Positions 16,978 to 25,607 of a stretch of 64,000 nucleotides of DNA are shown piece after piece. The notes beneath the pieces were generated by a model. That model was not told where the DNA came from and ran no database searches. It saw only the letters and a list, made by a program, of their open reading frames with translations. Location of the stretch: contig JAIPBT010000019.1 of NCBI GenBank assembly GCA_021738565.1, positions 17,141 to 81,140 of the forward strand. Direction: 5' to 3'. Position 1 is the stretch's first letter, and every line of letters begins with the position of its first letter. Made by a program: the position numbers and the translations under genes. The stretch comes from Bacteroidales bacterium. Lineage in GTDB: Bacteria; Bacteroidota; Bacteroidia; Bacteroidales; GCA-2748055.

Positions 16978-19652
16978 TAATTCCCGTAATTTTCTTTATG
17001 AAACAGCAAATAAGGTACAAATTCCCTTTGTTCAAGCAGCGTATTGTAATTTTCCTCTGATATTAGAAGCACTTCATAATTCTCGGGGGGTATTTCACCC
17101 ATGATCTGGAGTATATCATTTTTTACACGGTTTGCATATCTTGCAACTCCTTCATTATCTGAGAATTCCCGAACAATCAAAATATTGTAATTCTTTCCGA
17201 GTACTTTCAATGTGATCTGCAGATCGTAGGTGTTAAAATAATCCAGGTTATAATTGAGCAGATTGAAATTAACGAGGTTCAGATCCTCATTGGTTTTCAC
17301 AGCCATTAAGAATATATGTTTGGCCTCCGGATCATATGTATACAATTCCTTTGCTTCTCTTATCTGGTCGGCCTCTTTTATTACGGGGAAGGCCACATAC
17401 ATGTAATCAACTATTTCCCTGGCCTCAAGTGCAACCTCAGAACCAGGGTATCTTGAAATAATTGAATCCAGTTCGGTCTTTAGTGCTTCTTTTCCTTTTA
17501 AGGCGCCGGTTGACATTGCCTTCAAATAGGCCAGCCTTGGCATCATATCTTCCTGATCGGCATATTTTGCCATTCCCTCATCAGCCAGTCTTATCACTTC
17601 TGAAAAGTTGTCATTTAAATATTGGCTGTACACCTTCTCATAGAAATCTTCTATTTTTCTTTGTTCCGCTTCAAGTTCCTTGATGTAATCAGGATTTGTG
17701 AGCAGCTTGGACATGTGACTGTCCGGGTAATTTTTACTCAGCAGTTCTTTATAAGAATTGGCCTTTGCTGGTTGATTCACAGTATTGTACAATTCGAACA
17801 GGTAGTAATATGCCGCCATGGTGAAGTCGCCATCGGGATACCTTTTTATCAGCTCCTCAAAAGCCTTGATGGATTCCTCGTAATCCAGCAGGTCGTCCTT
17901 GTAAATCAATCCAACATTGTACAAGGCTTCTTCAAGCTTCAGGTTTGAGGCTTCCATGGCAGAATCGGTAAGCGGTATATCCCGCAAATAATACTCCCTG
18001 GATTTGTTATCAAAGATCTCCACATCTTCTCCTGCAATGGTATCTGATGCATCGCCTCCGGTAACTTCCATTATTTCCGTTACAGTCTGCTTGTTTTTTC
18101 TCCGCCAGTTATCTTCCAGTTTCCGTTCTCCCCATTTCATCCGGAATTCAGGTTGACCGAAGCTTTTCAGGTTCAGGTTATAGAAATACCACCGGCCACT
18201 CCCTTGTTGGTTGTTGTTCATAGCTGCGACCTCACTTGACAACATTCCGGACCTGTTGTATTGCAGATCCTGCAAGGCTTGTTGCTGGCGCTGCCTGGCC
18301 TCCTCTTCTTCCTCTCTTACCTGTGCAATCAATTCATCTATGACCTTGTTCCTTTCGCTTTCGGTCATTGTTGCAAGGTCCTGCACACTGTCCTGCAAAT
18401 GATATGTATCCAGGTTATATACCAGGTTGTTCAGGCTGAGCGACCTCCTCAGAAGATTGCGGTAATCGGGATATTCCGAATCCAGTAGATTTACTGCGGT
18501 GTCATAATAAGCTGCTGAAAGTGTGTACTTAGGCTCATTGTAATATATCTCAGCAAGTGTAAGACAGGATTTCCCTTTCTGAAAATTGTTCCTGACGCTT
18601 GAGCTTACAGACATATGATAATATTCAATGGCTTTCTCCCTTTCTCCCTCCTCCATGGCTATGTTCCCCAGTGCAAAATAGATCTGGTCCTTGAATTCTT
18701 CGTTTTTTGAATCCTTCAGCATCTTGTTGAGCAGCTTCTTTATTTCCTCACTTCCCGAAGCTCCTGCCTGGAAAGCCTCAGCCATACTTACTTTTGCATT
18801 AAACGCCATTTCATAGGGAGGATTCATCCTGATCACTTTCCTGAAGTTTCGAATGGATGCATCACCCTTCCCTGCCTCCTGGTACAATTGGGCAAGGATG
18901 AAGGTGTACCTTACTCTTCTGTGTTTGACAGGACGCGTATCCAGAACCTTCTGAAGGTACCGGGCAGCTTTGTCATATTCCTCTTTACGGATGTAATAAT
19001 CTGTAAAAGATGTATATATGTCTTCCAGGTAAGTATCGGGAAATTCTTCAGTATCCTGCAGTCCGGCTATGATATCTTCAGAACGGTCCAGGTCGCCTAT
19101 CACATTGTATGCCTTTATAAGCCATGCCAACGCGGCATAATAAATATCTTCTTCCGGGAAATTCTTGATCACATGTTTAAAAGATTCTGCTGCCATAAAG
19201 AATTCTCCCTGGTGCATATAGGATTTCCCGATGAGCATATAGCAATCGTCAATCCATTTGTTGTACTCGTTCTTCTCGTAAAAAGCTTTGTCCTTCTCCG
19301 TTTGCCTGCCCGTTTTGACTTTGGGTTTGCTTTTAATGGAATGAAAGGTGATCACCTTTGTTGATTTATCAATAGCACGCTTCATTTGCGGAGAGATGCC
19401 CTGTTGAACAGATTCATCCTCATAGTAATAAAGGGGTAAAATATTGGTGTAATCATCAACATGTGATTCCCTTGCACGGTCCAATCCCTGCAGGTAACTC
19501 TCCTTCCCGTTGAAGTAAATGTTGTAGTGCGATACCAGGCTGTGGAAATTACGGGTTGCAGCAGTGTTCTTTTCAACACTGCATGATGTAACAAACATGC
19601 CCGATAAAACGATTACGGACAGTGAAATATTTGAGATTCGACCCCTTGGCAA
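16977..19652 (-). CDS. porW: PorW/SprE tetratricopeptide lipoprotein of type IX secretion
   Basis: An 891-residue lipoprotein with a signal peptide ending in the lipobox FVTSC at residue 24. The next ~30 residues include HYNIYFNGKESY, a mark of PorW/SprE proteins. Several TPR-like repeats fill residues 130-400 and 590-760, with a coiled, glutamine- and glutamate-rich linker around 440-470. PorW is known to be required for type IX secretion, probably linking the PorKN ring to the Sov translocon. The likely start is TTG at 19652, since no ATG precedes the signal peptide. It heads the porW-porX-tsaE operon. Confidence 0.92.
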   Translation of the reverse strand: MPRGRISNISLSVIVLSGMFVTSCSVEKNTAATRNFHSLVSHYNIYFNGKESYLQGLDRARESHVDDYTNILPLYYYEDESVQQGISPQMKRAIDKSTKVITFHSIKSKPKVKTGRQTEKDKAFYEKNEYNKWIDDCYMLIGKSYMHQGEFFMAAESFKHVIKNFPEEDIYYAALAWLIKAYNVIGDLDRSEDIIAGLQDTEEFPDTYLEDIYTSFTDYYIRKEEYDKAARYLQKVLDTRPVKHRRVRYTFILAQLYQEAGKGDASIRNFRKVIRMNPPYEMAFNAKVSMAEAFQAGASGSEEIKKLLNKMLKDSKNEEFKDQIYFALGNIAMEEGEREKAIEYYHMSVSSSVRNNFQKGKSCLTLAEIYYNEPKYTLSAAYYDTAVNLLDSEYPDYRNLLRRSLSLNNLVYNLDTYHLQDSVQDLATMTESERNKVIDELIAQVREEEEEARQRQQQALQDLQYNRSGMLSSEVAAMNNNQQGSGRWYFYNLNLKSFGQPEFRMKWGERKLEDNWRRKNKQTVTEIMEVTGGDASDTIAGEDVEIFDNKSREYYLRDIPLTDSAMEASNLKLEEALYNVGLIYKDDLLDYEESIKAFEELIKRYPDGDFTMAAYYYLFELYNTVNQPAKANSYKELLSKNYPDSHMSKLLTNPDYIKELEAEQRKIEDFYEKVYSQYLNDNFSEVIRLADEGMAKYADQEDMMPRLAYLKAMSTGALKGKEALKTELDSIISRYPGSEVALEAREIVDYMYVAFPVIKEADQIREAKELYTYDPEAKHIFLMAVKTNEDLNLVNFNLLNYNLDYFNTYDLQITLKVLGKNYNILIVREFSDNEGVARYANRVKNDILQIMGEIPPENYEVLLISEENYNTLLEQREFVPYLLFHKENYGN

Positions 19653-19760
19653 GACAACTGTTTTTAATCTAGTATATTAACTGTGTTTACAGCTATTTAT
19701 TTTTCGATCACAAAAAAATCGAATCATAATTCTACCTGCAAAGGAGATGCAAGGTAGCAA

Positions 19761-20000
19761 TTACTTTGAATTAATGTCAACAACTTCAACTATTTCGGGG
19801 ACATCTTTCTTTACTGCCATTTCCACTCCTGCCTTTAAAGTCTGAAGGCTGAAGGGACATCCGTGGCAGGCGCCGGTCAGTTCAACCCGAACAATATTAT
19901 CATCTGTAATATCTACCAGTTCAATATTTCCGCCATCAGCAACCAGGTAAGGCCTGATCTTCTCAAGAGCGGCTTCTACACGTTTCCTTATATCTTCCAT
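19761..20000 (-). CDS. NifU C-terminal domain (Nfu) Fe-S scaffold protein
   Basis: A 79-residue Nfu protein starting at the ATG at 20000 (MEDIRKR); an upstream in-frame TTG lies inside a repeat element and is unlikely to be used. The cluster-binding CxxC is visible in GACHGCPFS, with the preceding YLVADGGNIELV typical of the fold. It receives and hands on iron-sulfur clusters. The mrp gene for another cluster carrier lies upstream on the same strand, with 265 bp of repeat DNA between. Confidence 0.92.
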   Translation of the reverse strand: MEDIRKRVEAALEKIRPYLVADGGNIELVDITDDNIVRVELTGACHGCPFSLQTLKAGVEMAVKKDVPEIVEVVDINSK

Positions 20001-20022
20001 GATGGATTCTTTATATCTATTT

Positions 20023-20108
20023 AATGCTTGCAAGAAAACGCCAATAGCTGCGTTATGCTCGACTTCAAAAAAGTCATCCCGATAATATATCGGGACTCCT
20101 GTTTTTCA
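20023..20108. repeat. Palindromic repeat element between nfu and mrp (first part)
   Basis: The segment ATGCTTGCAAGAAAACGCC then AATAGCTGCGTTATGCTCG and the hairpin TCCCGATA-ATA-TATCGGGA (20077-20095) matches the element at 3405 directly. It also matches the centre of the element at 9611 in reverse orientation. It fills the leader of the nfu gene. Confidence 0.7.
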
Positions 20109-20174
20109 TCTGTCATTGCTTATTTTAATTGGTCAGATGGAGCTCGCCATGACAGCTTTTCAAAGGTTCCTTGC

Positions 20175-20268
20175 CTATAAAGTGTTATAATCATAATCTT
20201 ATTTGTCAATAATTTTATCATGGCTCGGTTCAGTCATCGCAGCAAACGGACATTATGGACAGACACTA
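20175..20268. repeat. Palindromic repeat element whose end supplies the mrp stop codon
   Basis: The right arm GCAAACGGACATTATGGACAG (20242-20262; first 20 bases shared) ending in ACACTA equals the right arm of the element at 9611. The left side (CTATAAAGTG, then CATAATCTTATTTGTC) is a degraded counterpart. Read on the minus strand the terminal TAG (20268-20266) is the stop codon of mrp. Confidence 0.65.
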
Positions 20269-21366
20269 TTTATGTGTTATATTGACTTTCCTTGTCGGTT
20301 CCAATTCACTGTTTCGTTTATCAACAGCCTGCACCACCTTTTTAGCAAGATCATCGAATGCCCCACGGAGCAATGAATCCTTCTTTGTTGCCACGGGAAC
20401 ACCCTGGTCTCCGGAATCGCAAATTCCCTGAACAATGGGTATTTGTCCCAGAAGTTCTATCCCGAGCTTTTCTGCAAGTTGCTTACATCCTTCCTTCCCG
20501 AAAAGATAATACCTGTTATCGGGCAATTCTTCAGGAGTGAACCATGACATGTTTTCAACCAGTCCGAGAACCGGTACATTGATCTTCTCCCCTGTAAACA
20601 TGCTGATCCCCTTGATCACATCGGCAAGAGCAATCTCCTGGGGAGTACTTACGATTATGGCGCCGGTAACTGGCACCTCCTGAACGATGGTCAGGTGAAC
20701 ATCTCCTGTCCCGGGAGGCAGATCAAGCACCATGTAATCGAGTTCTCCCCAATCTCCCTGTGAGATCAACTGTTTCAATGCACTGGTGGCCATGGGGCCC
20801 CTCCAGACCAATGCATCTTCGGGCTTGACGAAGAACCCCACTGACAACAACTTGATCCCGAATTTCTCCAGGGGAATGATCCATTCCTTACCCTCTTCAG
20901 TTTTTCCGGATGGCCTGGCATCTTCGAGTCCGAACATTTTTGGTACCGAAGGACCATATACATCTGTATCGAGAAGTCCGACACTGTAACCCGCATTGGC
21001 CAGACCAACCGCCAGGTTCACCGCAATCGTGGATTTACCAACCCCTCCTTTCCCCGACGCAACAGCAATGATGTTTTTTACTCCCGGGAGTATTTCTTCC
21101 TGTGGCACGGGTTCCGGCACCATGGTCCCTATGTTGCCGCGTATCTTAACATCTTCACCCAGCTTGGATTCAATGGCACTTACACAAGATTTTTTCATGG
21201 ATTGTATGAACGGATCATTGGGACGCTGGAATTCAAGCGCAAACCTGATCTCATTGTCATTTATTGTAAGGTCACGGACCATATCAAGGTCCACGATATT
21301 TTTCCTTGATTCCGGGTGAATAACCCGCTTTAACGCTTCAAATACCTGCTCCTTTGAATAACCCAT
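20266..21366 (-). CDS. mrp: Mrp/NBP35-family P-loop ATPase, Fe-S cluster carrier
   Basis: A 366-residue ATPase. Residues 1-90 form a MIP18/DUF59 domain, then the deviant Walker A GKGGVGKST lies near residue 107 and the TDVYGPSVP segment near 138. Mrp-family proteins carry iron-sulfur clusters to apo-targets. The usual cluster CxxC after MSWF is not present: the stretch reads FTPEELPDNRYYLFGKEGC with only one cysteine nearby. The TAG stop is contributed by a repeat element. The ATL and trmB genes lie upstream on the same strand. Confidence 0.92.
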   Translation of the reverse strand: MGYSKEQVFEALKRVIHPESRKNIVDLDMVRDLTINDNEIRFALEFQRPNDPFIQSMKKSCVSAIESKLGEDVKIRGNIGTMVPEPVPQEEILPGVKNIIAVASGKGGVGKSTIAVNLAVGLANAGYSVGLLDTDVYGPSVPKMFGLEDARPSGKTEEGKEWIIPLEKFGIKLLSVGFFVKPEDALVWRGPMATSALKQLISQGDWGELDYMVLDLPPGTGDVHLTIVQEVPVTGAIIVSTPQEIALADVIKGISMFTGEKINVPVLGLVENMSWFTPEELPDNRYYLFGKEGCKQLAEKLGIELLGQIPIVQGICDSGDQGVPVATKKDSLLRGAFDDLAKKVVQAVDKRNSELEPTRKVNITHK

Positions 21367-21421
21367 ATCATCCTCCTTTTCATGTGCAAAGATAGCTATT
21401 TTTTTTATTTAGATTTAATCT

Positions 21422-21763
21422 TTATAAGTTCAGTTCTTTGACAGGATCCCAAAAATATTCAAGGAATCGCTTGATCAGATCATCTTCAATTTCAAGGCCT
21501 TCGTTTTCCAGCAATTCCCGCATCACATCAGGGCCTTCAAAATGGTGTTTTCCGGTCAGCATACCATTCCTGTTGACGACCCTGTGAGCAGGTACATATC
21601 CTTTTGCATACTGAGATTGATTCATTGCCCAACCGACCATTCTTGAAGACTGAGGAGAACCAAGGTACCTTGCTATTGCCCCATAGGTGGTAACCCTCCC
21701 GGAAGGTATTTTCCTCACAACCTCGTAGACTTTCTCAAAAAAGGTTCCTTTCTCATTCATCAT
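21422..21763 (-). CDS. Alkyltransferase-like protein (ATL) without the acceptor cysteine
   Basis: A 113-residue member of the O6-alkylguanine-DNA alkyltransferase DNA-binding family. It has the helix-turn-helix region RVTTYGAIARYLG and GWAMNQ. The active-site PCHR is changed to PAHRV, so the alkyl-accepting cysteine is alanine. Such ATL proteins are known to bind O6-alkylguanine and pass the lesion to nucleotide excision repair rather than reverse it. A start at the second ATG (21760) is equally possible. It overlaps the trmB end by 11 bp. Confidence 0.9.
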   Translation of the reverse strand: MMNEKGTFFEKVYEVVRKIPSGRVTTYGAIARYLGSPQSSRMVGWAMNQSQYAKGYVPAHRVVNRNGMLTGKHHFEGPDVMRELLENEGLEIEDDLIKRFLEYFWDPVKELNL

Positions 21764-22457
21764 CAGGGGGTTCTATAATTGGTCTGTCTTTGGGCAGTGC
21801 AAATTTAAGGTAATTGATATTTGAACCTTCTTCCAGGTATTGAATTTCATAGTAAGTCTTAATGGCAAGCGCATCATCATTATATTCCGAATGGTACAGG
21901 TCACCGGTACTTCTCAACACACTTAATTTGTTCATTGCGGCAATTTCGATGGTGTAGTGGTACAAATTATCATTATCGGTTTTCAAATGGATGATCCCGT
22001 TGTCTACCAGAAAATTCCTGTATTGATTTAAAAACCGTGCACCGGTTAACCGTTTCTTTTTTCTTCTTCTTTTCAGCTGCGGATCAGGAAATGTAAGCCA
22101 AATCTCATTGATCTCATCTTCACCAAAGAAAGATTCAATGATCTCAATGCGGGTTCGTAAAAAAGCAACATTATCCAAATGCTGCTCATGGGCCGTTTTG
22201 GCCCCTTTCCAGATCCTTGCACCTTTGATATCAACACCAATGAAATTTATGTCGGGGTATCTGCGTGCCAGGTTAATTGTATACTCTCCCTTTCCGCATC
22301 CGAGTTCAAGGACAATGGGATTTTGGTTACCGAATACTTCCCGCGCCCAGTTTCCCTTGTATTTATAGTCCTTTCGGAAAACTTCTTCAAATGCCGGTTG
22401 ATAAACCCTGGCAAATGATGCCATCTCAGAGAATTTCTGAAGCTTGTTCTTGCTCAA
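21753..22457 (-). CDS. trmB: tRNA (guanine-N7-)-methyltransferase TrmB
   Basis: A 234-residue SAM-dependent methyltransferase that modifies G46 of the tRNA variable loop. The SAM motif VLELGCGKGEYTINLA lies near residue 50, IGVDIKGARIW near residue 75, and the catalytic-region motif LTFPDPQLKRRRKKKRL near residue 125. The start is TTG at 22457, giving the usual MSKNKL N-terminus. It is packed between gldH (11-bp gap) and the ATL gene. Confidence 0.94.
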   Translation of the reverse strand: MSKNKLQKFSEMASFARVYQPAFEEVFRKDYKYKGNWAREVFGNQNPIVLELGCGKGEYTINLARRYPDINFIGVDIKGARIWKGAKTAHEQHLDNVAFLRTRIEIIESFFGEDEINEIWLTFPDPQLKRRRKKKRLTGARFLNQYRNFLVDNGIIHLKTDNDNLYHYTIEIAAMNKLSVLRSTGDLYHSEYNDDALAIKTYYEIQYLEEGSNINYLKFALPKDRPIIEPPDDE

Positions 22458-22468
22458 TGCTTATCGTC

Positions 22469-22942
22469 TTATGGTTCTGCCTGTTCCACCCTTATACCCA
22501 ATTGTTGTACCGGCAATTCAGGTACGCGCATGGCCTGCTCAACGAAGATCTTATAGGTGCCCGTGTCGGGAAATATTGCATTTTTCCTGTACAAATAATC
22601 GATTTCACGTATATTTCCTACCCCGCTCCCAATCCACCTGCCGCTTTTTTCAGCAACAACGAAATTGACAGTATCTCTCATTGACTGACCTGAGGGACCT
22701 CTGACATCAATGAACATGTAGAGATTGCTCAGGGGATAATCGGTTGTGTGACGCAACCGGATAAAGATGTTATGAAGATGGATGGTATCATGCATATCGA
22801 ATGAAAATTCAAGTTGGTCGTCCCAGTGCCATGATGCGTTCTCGATGACATGGAATTCATCATAGACCATATTTCTGTCGCATGAAACCGGAAAAAAAAG
22901 AAGTGCCGGTAAAATAAGAAAACCCGGGATTCTGCCAATCAT
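22469..22942 (-). CDS. gldH: Gliding motility lipoprotein GldH
   Basis: A 157-residue lipoprotein with signal peptide and lipobox FPVSC at about residue 21. GldH is known as a Bacteroidota lipoprotein needed for gliding in Flavobacterium and kept in many species with type IX secretion. Family features are VYDEFHVIENASWHWDD after the cysteine and the central LRHTTDYPLSNLYMF. The ATG overlaps the ricT stop by four bases, the arrangement expected from the holB-ricT-gldH neighbourhood of this phylum. Confidence 0.88.
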   Translation of the reverse strand: MIGRIPGFLILPALLFFPVSCDRNMVYDEFHVIENASWHWDDQLEFSFDMHDTIHLHNIFIRLRHTTDYPLSNLYMFIDVRGPSGQSMRDTVNFVVAEKSGRWIGSGVGNIREIDYLYRKNAIFPDTGTYKIFVEQAMRVPELPVQQLGIRVEQAEP

Positions 22943-24102
22943 CGTCTTTTTCGTTGTTTTGATCTGGATTTGTTCTTTCTCTTATTTTGCCCTGTGTTCT
23001 TTTTCTCGAACCTACTGATGCTGTCCTGTCCGATTACATCCTTGTAATCACCTGATTTTACAGTTCCCTGGTTGAGCTGTGATTCCAACAATGTATCGGG
23101 AATTATATTTTTCTTATTGAGGGTAATTACTTCCCTGACCCTTTCTACGGATACCGGCAGAAGCATTGCCGACCCATTTTCATTCTCAATGGAATACCAC
23201 ATCACTCCCCTGTAAACATCAGTTTTCTGATGGAACACCTTTCCGGCAGCAATTTTCAAAATAACATTCTTGTCAGGAAACTCCTTCCTTGCATCTGCAT
23301 AACAGTCCACCTCATAATTCAAACAGCATTTTAATTTGCCACACTGGCCAGCCAGTTTTGTGGGATTAAGGGCAACCTCCTGAACACGTGCTGCCTGCGT
23401 GGAAACAGATACAAAATTTGTAATAAATGAAGAACAGCATAATTCCCGGCCACATGTTCCGATCCCCCCTATTCTGCCTGCCTCCTGTCTTGCACCGATT
23501 TGGCGCATTTCTATACGGATCTTGAACTTATCTGCCAGTACCTTGATCAATTCCCTGAAATCAACCCGCTCATTTGCTATGTAATAGAAGATCGCCTTCG
23601 TACCATCCCCCTGGTATTCCACATCTCCGATCTTCATATCAAGCCTAAGTCCTTCTGCAATACTTCTGGCATTTAGCATTGTGTCATGTTCCCGATCGAT
23701 GGCTTCTTTCCATTTATCAATGTCTGCCGGCTTTGCCTTCCGGTATACCTTTTTTAGTTCATCTATCCTGGGATCATATTTGGTTTTTTCCAGTTGCTTT
23801 TGCACGATCTCTCCTGCAAGTGTGATTATTCCAATGTCGTGACCCGGTGATGCCTCAACTGCAATGAAATCACCTCTTTTTATCCGCAAGCCATTTACAT
23901 TCCTGTAAATTTCCTTCCTTGTGTTCTTGAACCTGACTTCAACGATATCAGGTATGTCAATGTCATTTGATATCTCCCTCAGCCAGTTAAATGAATCGAG
24001 CTTGGCACATTTATCGAAGTAATGCTCCAGCCGGTCTTTGTTATCGTTATATATATGGAGTTGCTGATCACGGCAGCAACCTCTTGCAACCCTACTATCC
24101 AT
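22939..24102 (-). CDS. ricT: RicT/PSP1-domain protein (YaaT family)
   Basis: A 387-residue PSP1 C-terminal-domain protein. Two cysteine-rich stretches, GTCGRELCCSSF near residue 213 and GQCGKLKCCLNYE near residue 248, are the ligands for iron-sulfur clusters in the Bacillus RicT/YaaT complex, where the protein modulates RNase Y and phosphorelay functions. RicA and RicF partners are not seen here. The last ~30 residues are very basic (KNTGQNKRKNKSRSKQRKRR), a tail suited to nucleic acid binding. It follows holB after a 214-bp gap that holds a long inverted repeat. Confidence 0.88.
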   Translation of the reverse strand: MDSRVARGCCRDQQLHIYNDNKDRLEHYFDKCAKLDSFNWLREISNDIDIPDIVEVRFKNTRKEIYRNVNGLRIKRGDFIAVEASPGHDIGIITLAGEIVQKQLEKTKYDPRIDELKKVYRKAKPADIDKWKEAIDREHDTMLNARSIAEGLRLDMKIGDVEYQGDGTKAIFYYIANERVDFRELIKVLADKFKIRIEMRQIGARQEAGRIGGIGTCGRELCCSSFITNFVSVSTQAARVQEVALNPTKLAGQCGKLKCCLNYEVDCYADARKEFPDKNVILKIAAGKVFHQKTDVYRGVMWYSIENENGSAMLLPVSVERVREVITLNKKNIIPDTLLESQLNQGTVKSGDYKDVIGQDSISRFEKKNTGQNKRKNKSRSKQRKRR

Positions 24103-24141
24103 TTCCTTAATAATAAGAAATTTATCTGTTCTCTAAACTGA

Positions 24142-24213
24142 ATTATTCACGAATTGATCTATTACGAATCCATATCGCCTGCGATTAAAAAGAATGATCA
24201 ATTCGTGAATAAT
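24142..24213. repeat. 18-bp perfect inverted repeat between holB and ricT
   Basis: ATTATTCACGAATTGATC (24142-24159) is the exact reverse complement of 24196-24213, with a 36-base spacer that holds a small ATCGC/GCGAT hairpin. It has no T-tract and differs from the other repeat family. It could be a transcript-processing stem, an operator, or a small inverted element. Confidence 0.75.
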
Positions 24214-24316
24214 ACAGGCTAACTTTACAAAGGTAGAAAAATAAGGTGAAAACAGGAAGCAGCGAACGGAACACAACATACATATACAGACTCCGGCCAG
24301 CAATGCGAAGGAAAAT

Positions 24317-25459
24317 TTACTGCTGTGGGACCGTCCTCTTGAGCAAAAGAATATTCTTCACAGCAAGGTCAAACAATACAAGCTTGGCCGCACCGTTTGC
24401 TTCAATATGACTGATTGCCTTTTCAAATTCGCCGACCAATTCAAATACATTGCCTTCATGAATGTAATCAGAAAATTTTTGAGAAAAATCAGCTTCTTTT
24501 TCTGAAAGAAAGCTCAAATCATGCTGTTGCAGGTTCAGCATAAAATTTTCCCTGATCAAGCGGAGTGAATAGGTGAGAAAATCCTTGATCTTTTCACGGC
24601 CCCATGGAGCGATGGTCTCTGCCCATCTACGCAAATGGACAATATCCCTTGCATAACATTTTCTCATAAACAGAACGAATTCCTCAAAATACTGGTTTTC
24701 GATATCATCAGATTCCATGATCTTAATGGCAAGTCCATAATTCCCATTCGATCTTCGCAGAACATCATAAACCATCTCCTCCTGTTCCGGATACTGCTCC
24801 AAAAGCCCCATTCGCATACTGTCCGGGTCAGGCGGACCCATCCTTACCATTTGTGTCCTGCTCAGGATGGTCGGTAAAATAAGTTCCGTGTTTTCTGAAA
24901 CAATCAGGAAAAGTGTCTTATCCGGCGGCTCCTCAATGAGTTTCAGCAAAGTGTTTGCTGCTGAGGCATTCATCTTTTCAGCAAGCCACATGATCAAAAC
25001 CTTGTATTCCGATTCGTAAGATTTAAGGCTCAGCTTTCTGAGCACCTCACTGCTTTCATTCCTGCTGATAAAACCCTGTTTGTTTTCTGCACCAATAATT
25101 TCATACCACTGATTTTCTGAAAGATAAGGATTTCCTTTGACCGCTTCTCTCCAAAATGAAATGTAGTTGTCACTTACACTTTTTCCCCCGGACTGACCCG
25201 AGGTAACAACCGGAAAAACAAAATGAAGGTCCGGGTGCGCAAGTTTGTTCATTTTCAAACAGGATGGACAGGTTCCGCATGAATCAGTGTCGGACCTGCT
25301 CTTGCAGCAAATATACTGGGCATAGGCAATTGCCATCGCCAGTTTCCCTGTTCCGGGCGGACCAAAGAACAGCTGGGCATGACTGATCCGTTCGCTTTTT
25401 ACTGAACGTATAAGCCGCTCCTTTACACTTTGTTGCCCGATTACATCCTTAAACTGCAT
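24317..25459 (-). CDS. holB: DNA polymerase III delta' subunit
   Basis: A 380-residue AAA+ clamp-loader subunit. The N-terminus has the P-loop-like FGPPGTGKLAMA near residue 33, the zinc-binding cysteines CCKSRS..CGTCPSC near residues 51-66 and the sensor region ILSRTQMVRMGPP near residue 215. It helps load the sliding clamp onto primed DNA. It is transcribed divergently from pgk. Confidence 0.9.
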   Translation of the reverse strand: MQFKDVIGQQSVKERLIRSVKSERISHAQLFFGPPGTGKLAMAIAYAQYICCKSRSDTDSCGTCPSCLKMNKLAHPDLHFVFPVVTSGQSGGKSVSDNYISFWREAVKGNPYLSENQWYEIIGAENKQGFISRNESSEVLRKLSLKSYESEYKVLIMWLAEKMNASAANTLLKLIEEPPDKTLFLIVSENTELILPTILSRTQMVRMGPPDPDSMRMGLLEQYPEQEEMVYDVLRRSNGNYGLAIKIMESDDIENQYFEEFVLFMRKCYARDIVHLRRWAETIAPWGREKIKDFLTYSLRLIRENFMLNLQQHDLSFLSEKEADFSQKFSDYIHEGNVFELVGEFEKAISHIEANGAAKLVLFDLAVKNILLLKRTVPQQ

Positions 25460-25530
25460 TGTAATATCCGCTATGCCGGATCACAAATTTAACAAAATAA
25501 CAGGACGATTCTCAGGTTACAGGAAGTCTC

Positions 25531-25562
25531 TTTGTTCTTTATTCATTAAAACACTAAATTTG
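25531..25562 (+). promoter_or_regulatory. Bacteroidota-type promoter of pgk
   Basis: TTTG at 25531-25534 and TAAATTTG at 25555-25562 are separated by 20 bases, matching the -33/-7 consensus TTTG-N19-20-TAnnTTTG of the primary sigma factor in this phylum. It gives an untranslated leader of about 40 bases. Confidence 0.65.
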
Positions 25563-25607
25563 CGATTCCTTTAATGATTTACAACACCATCAATTTTATC
25601 TAAAACT

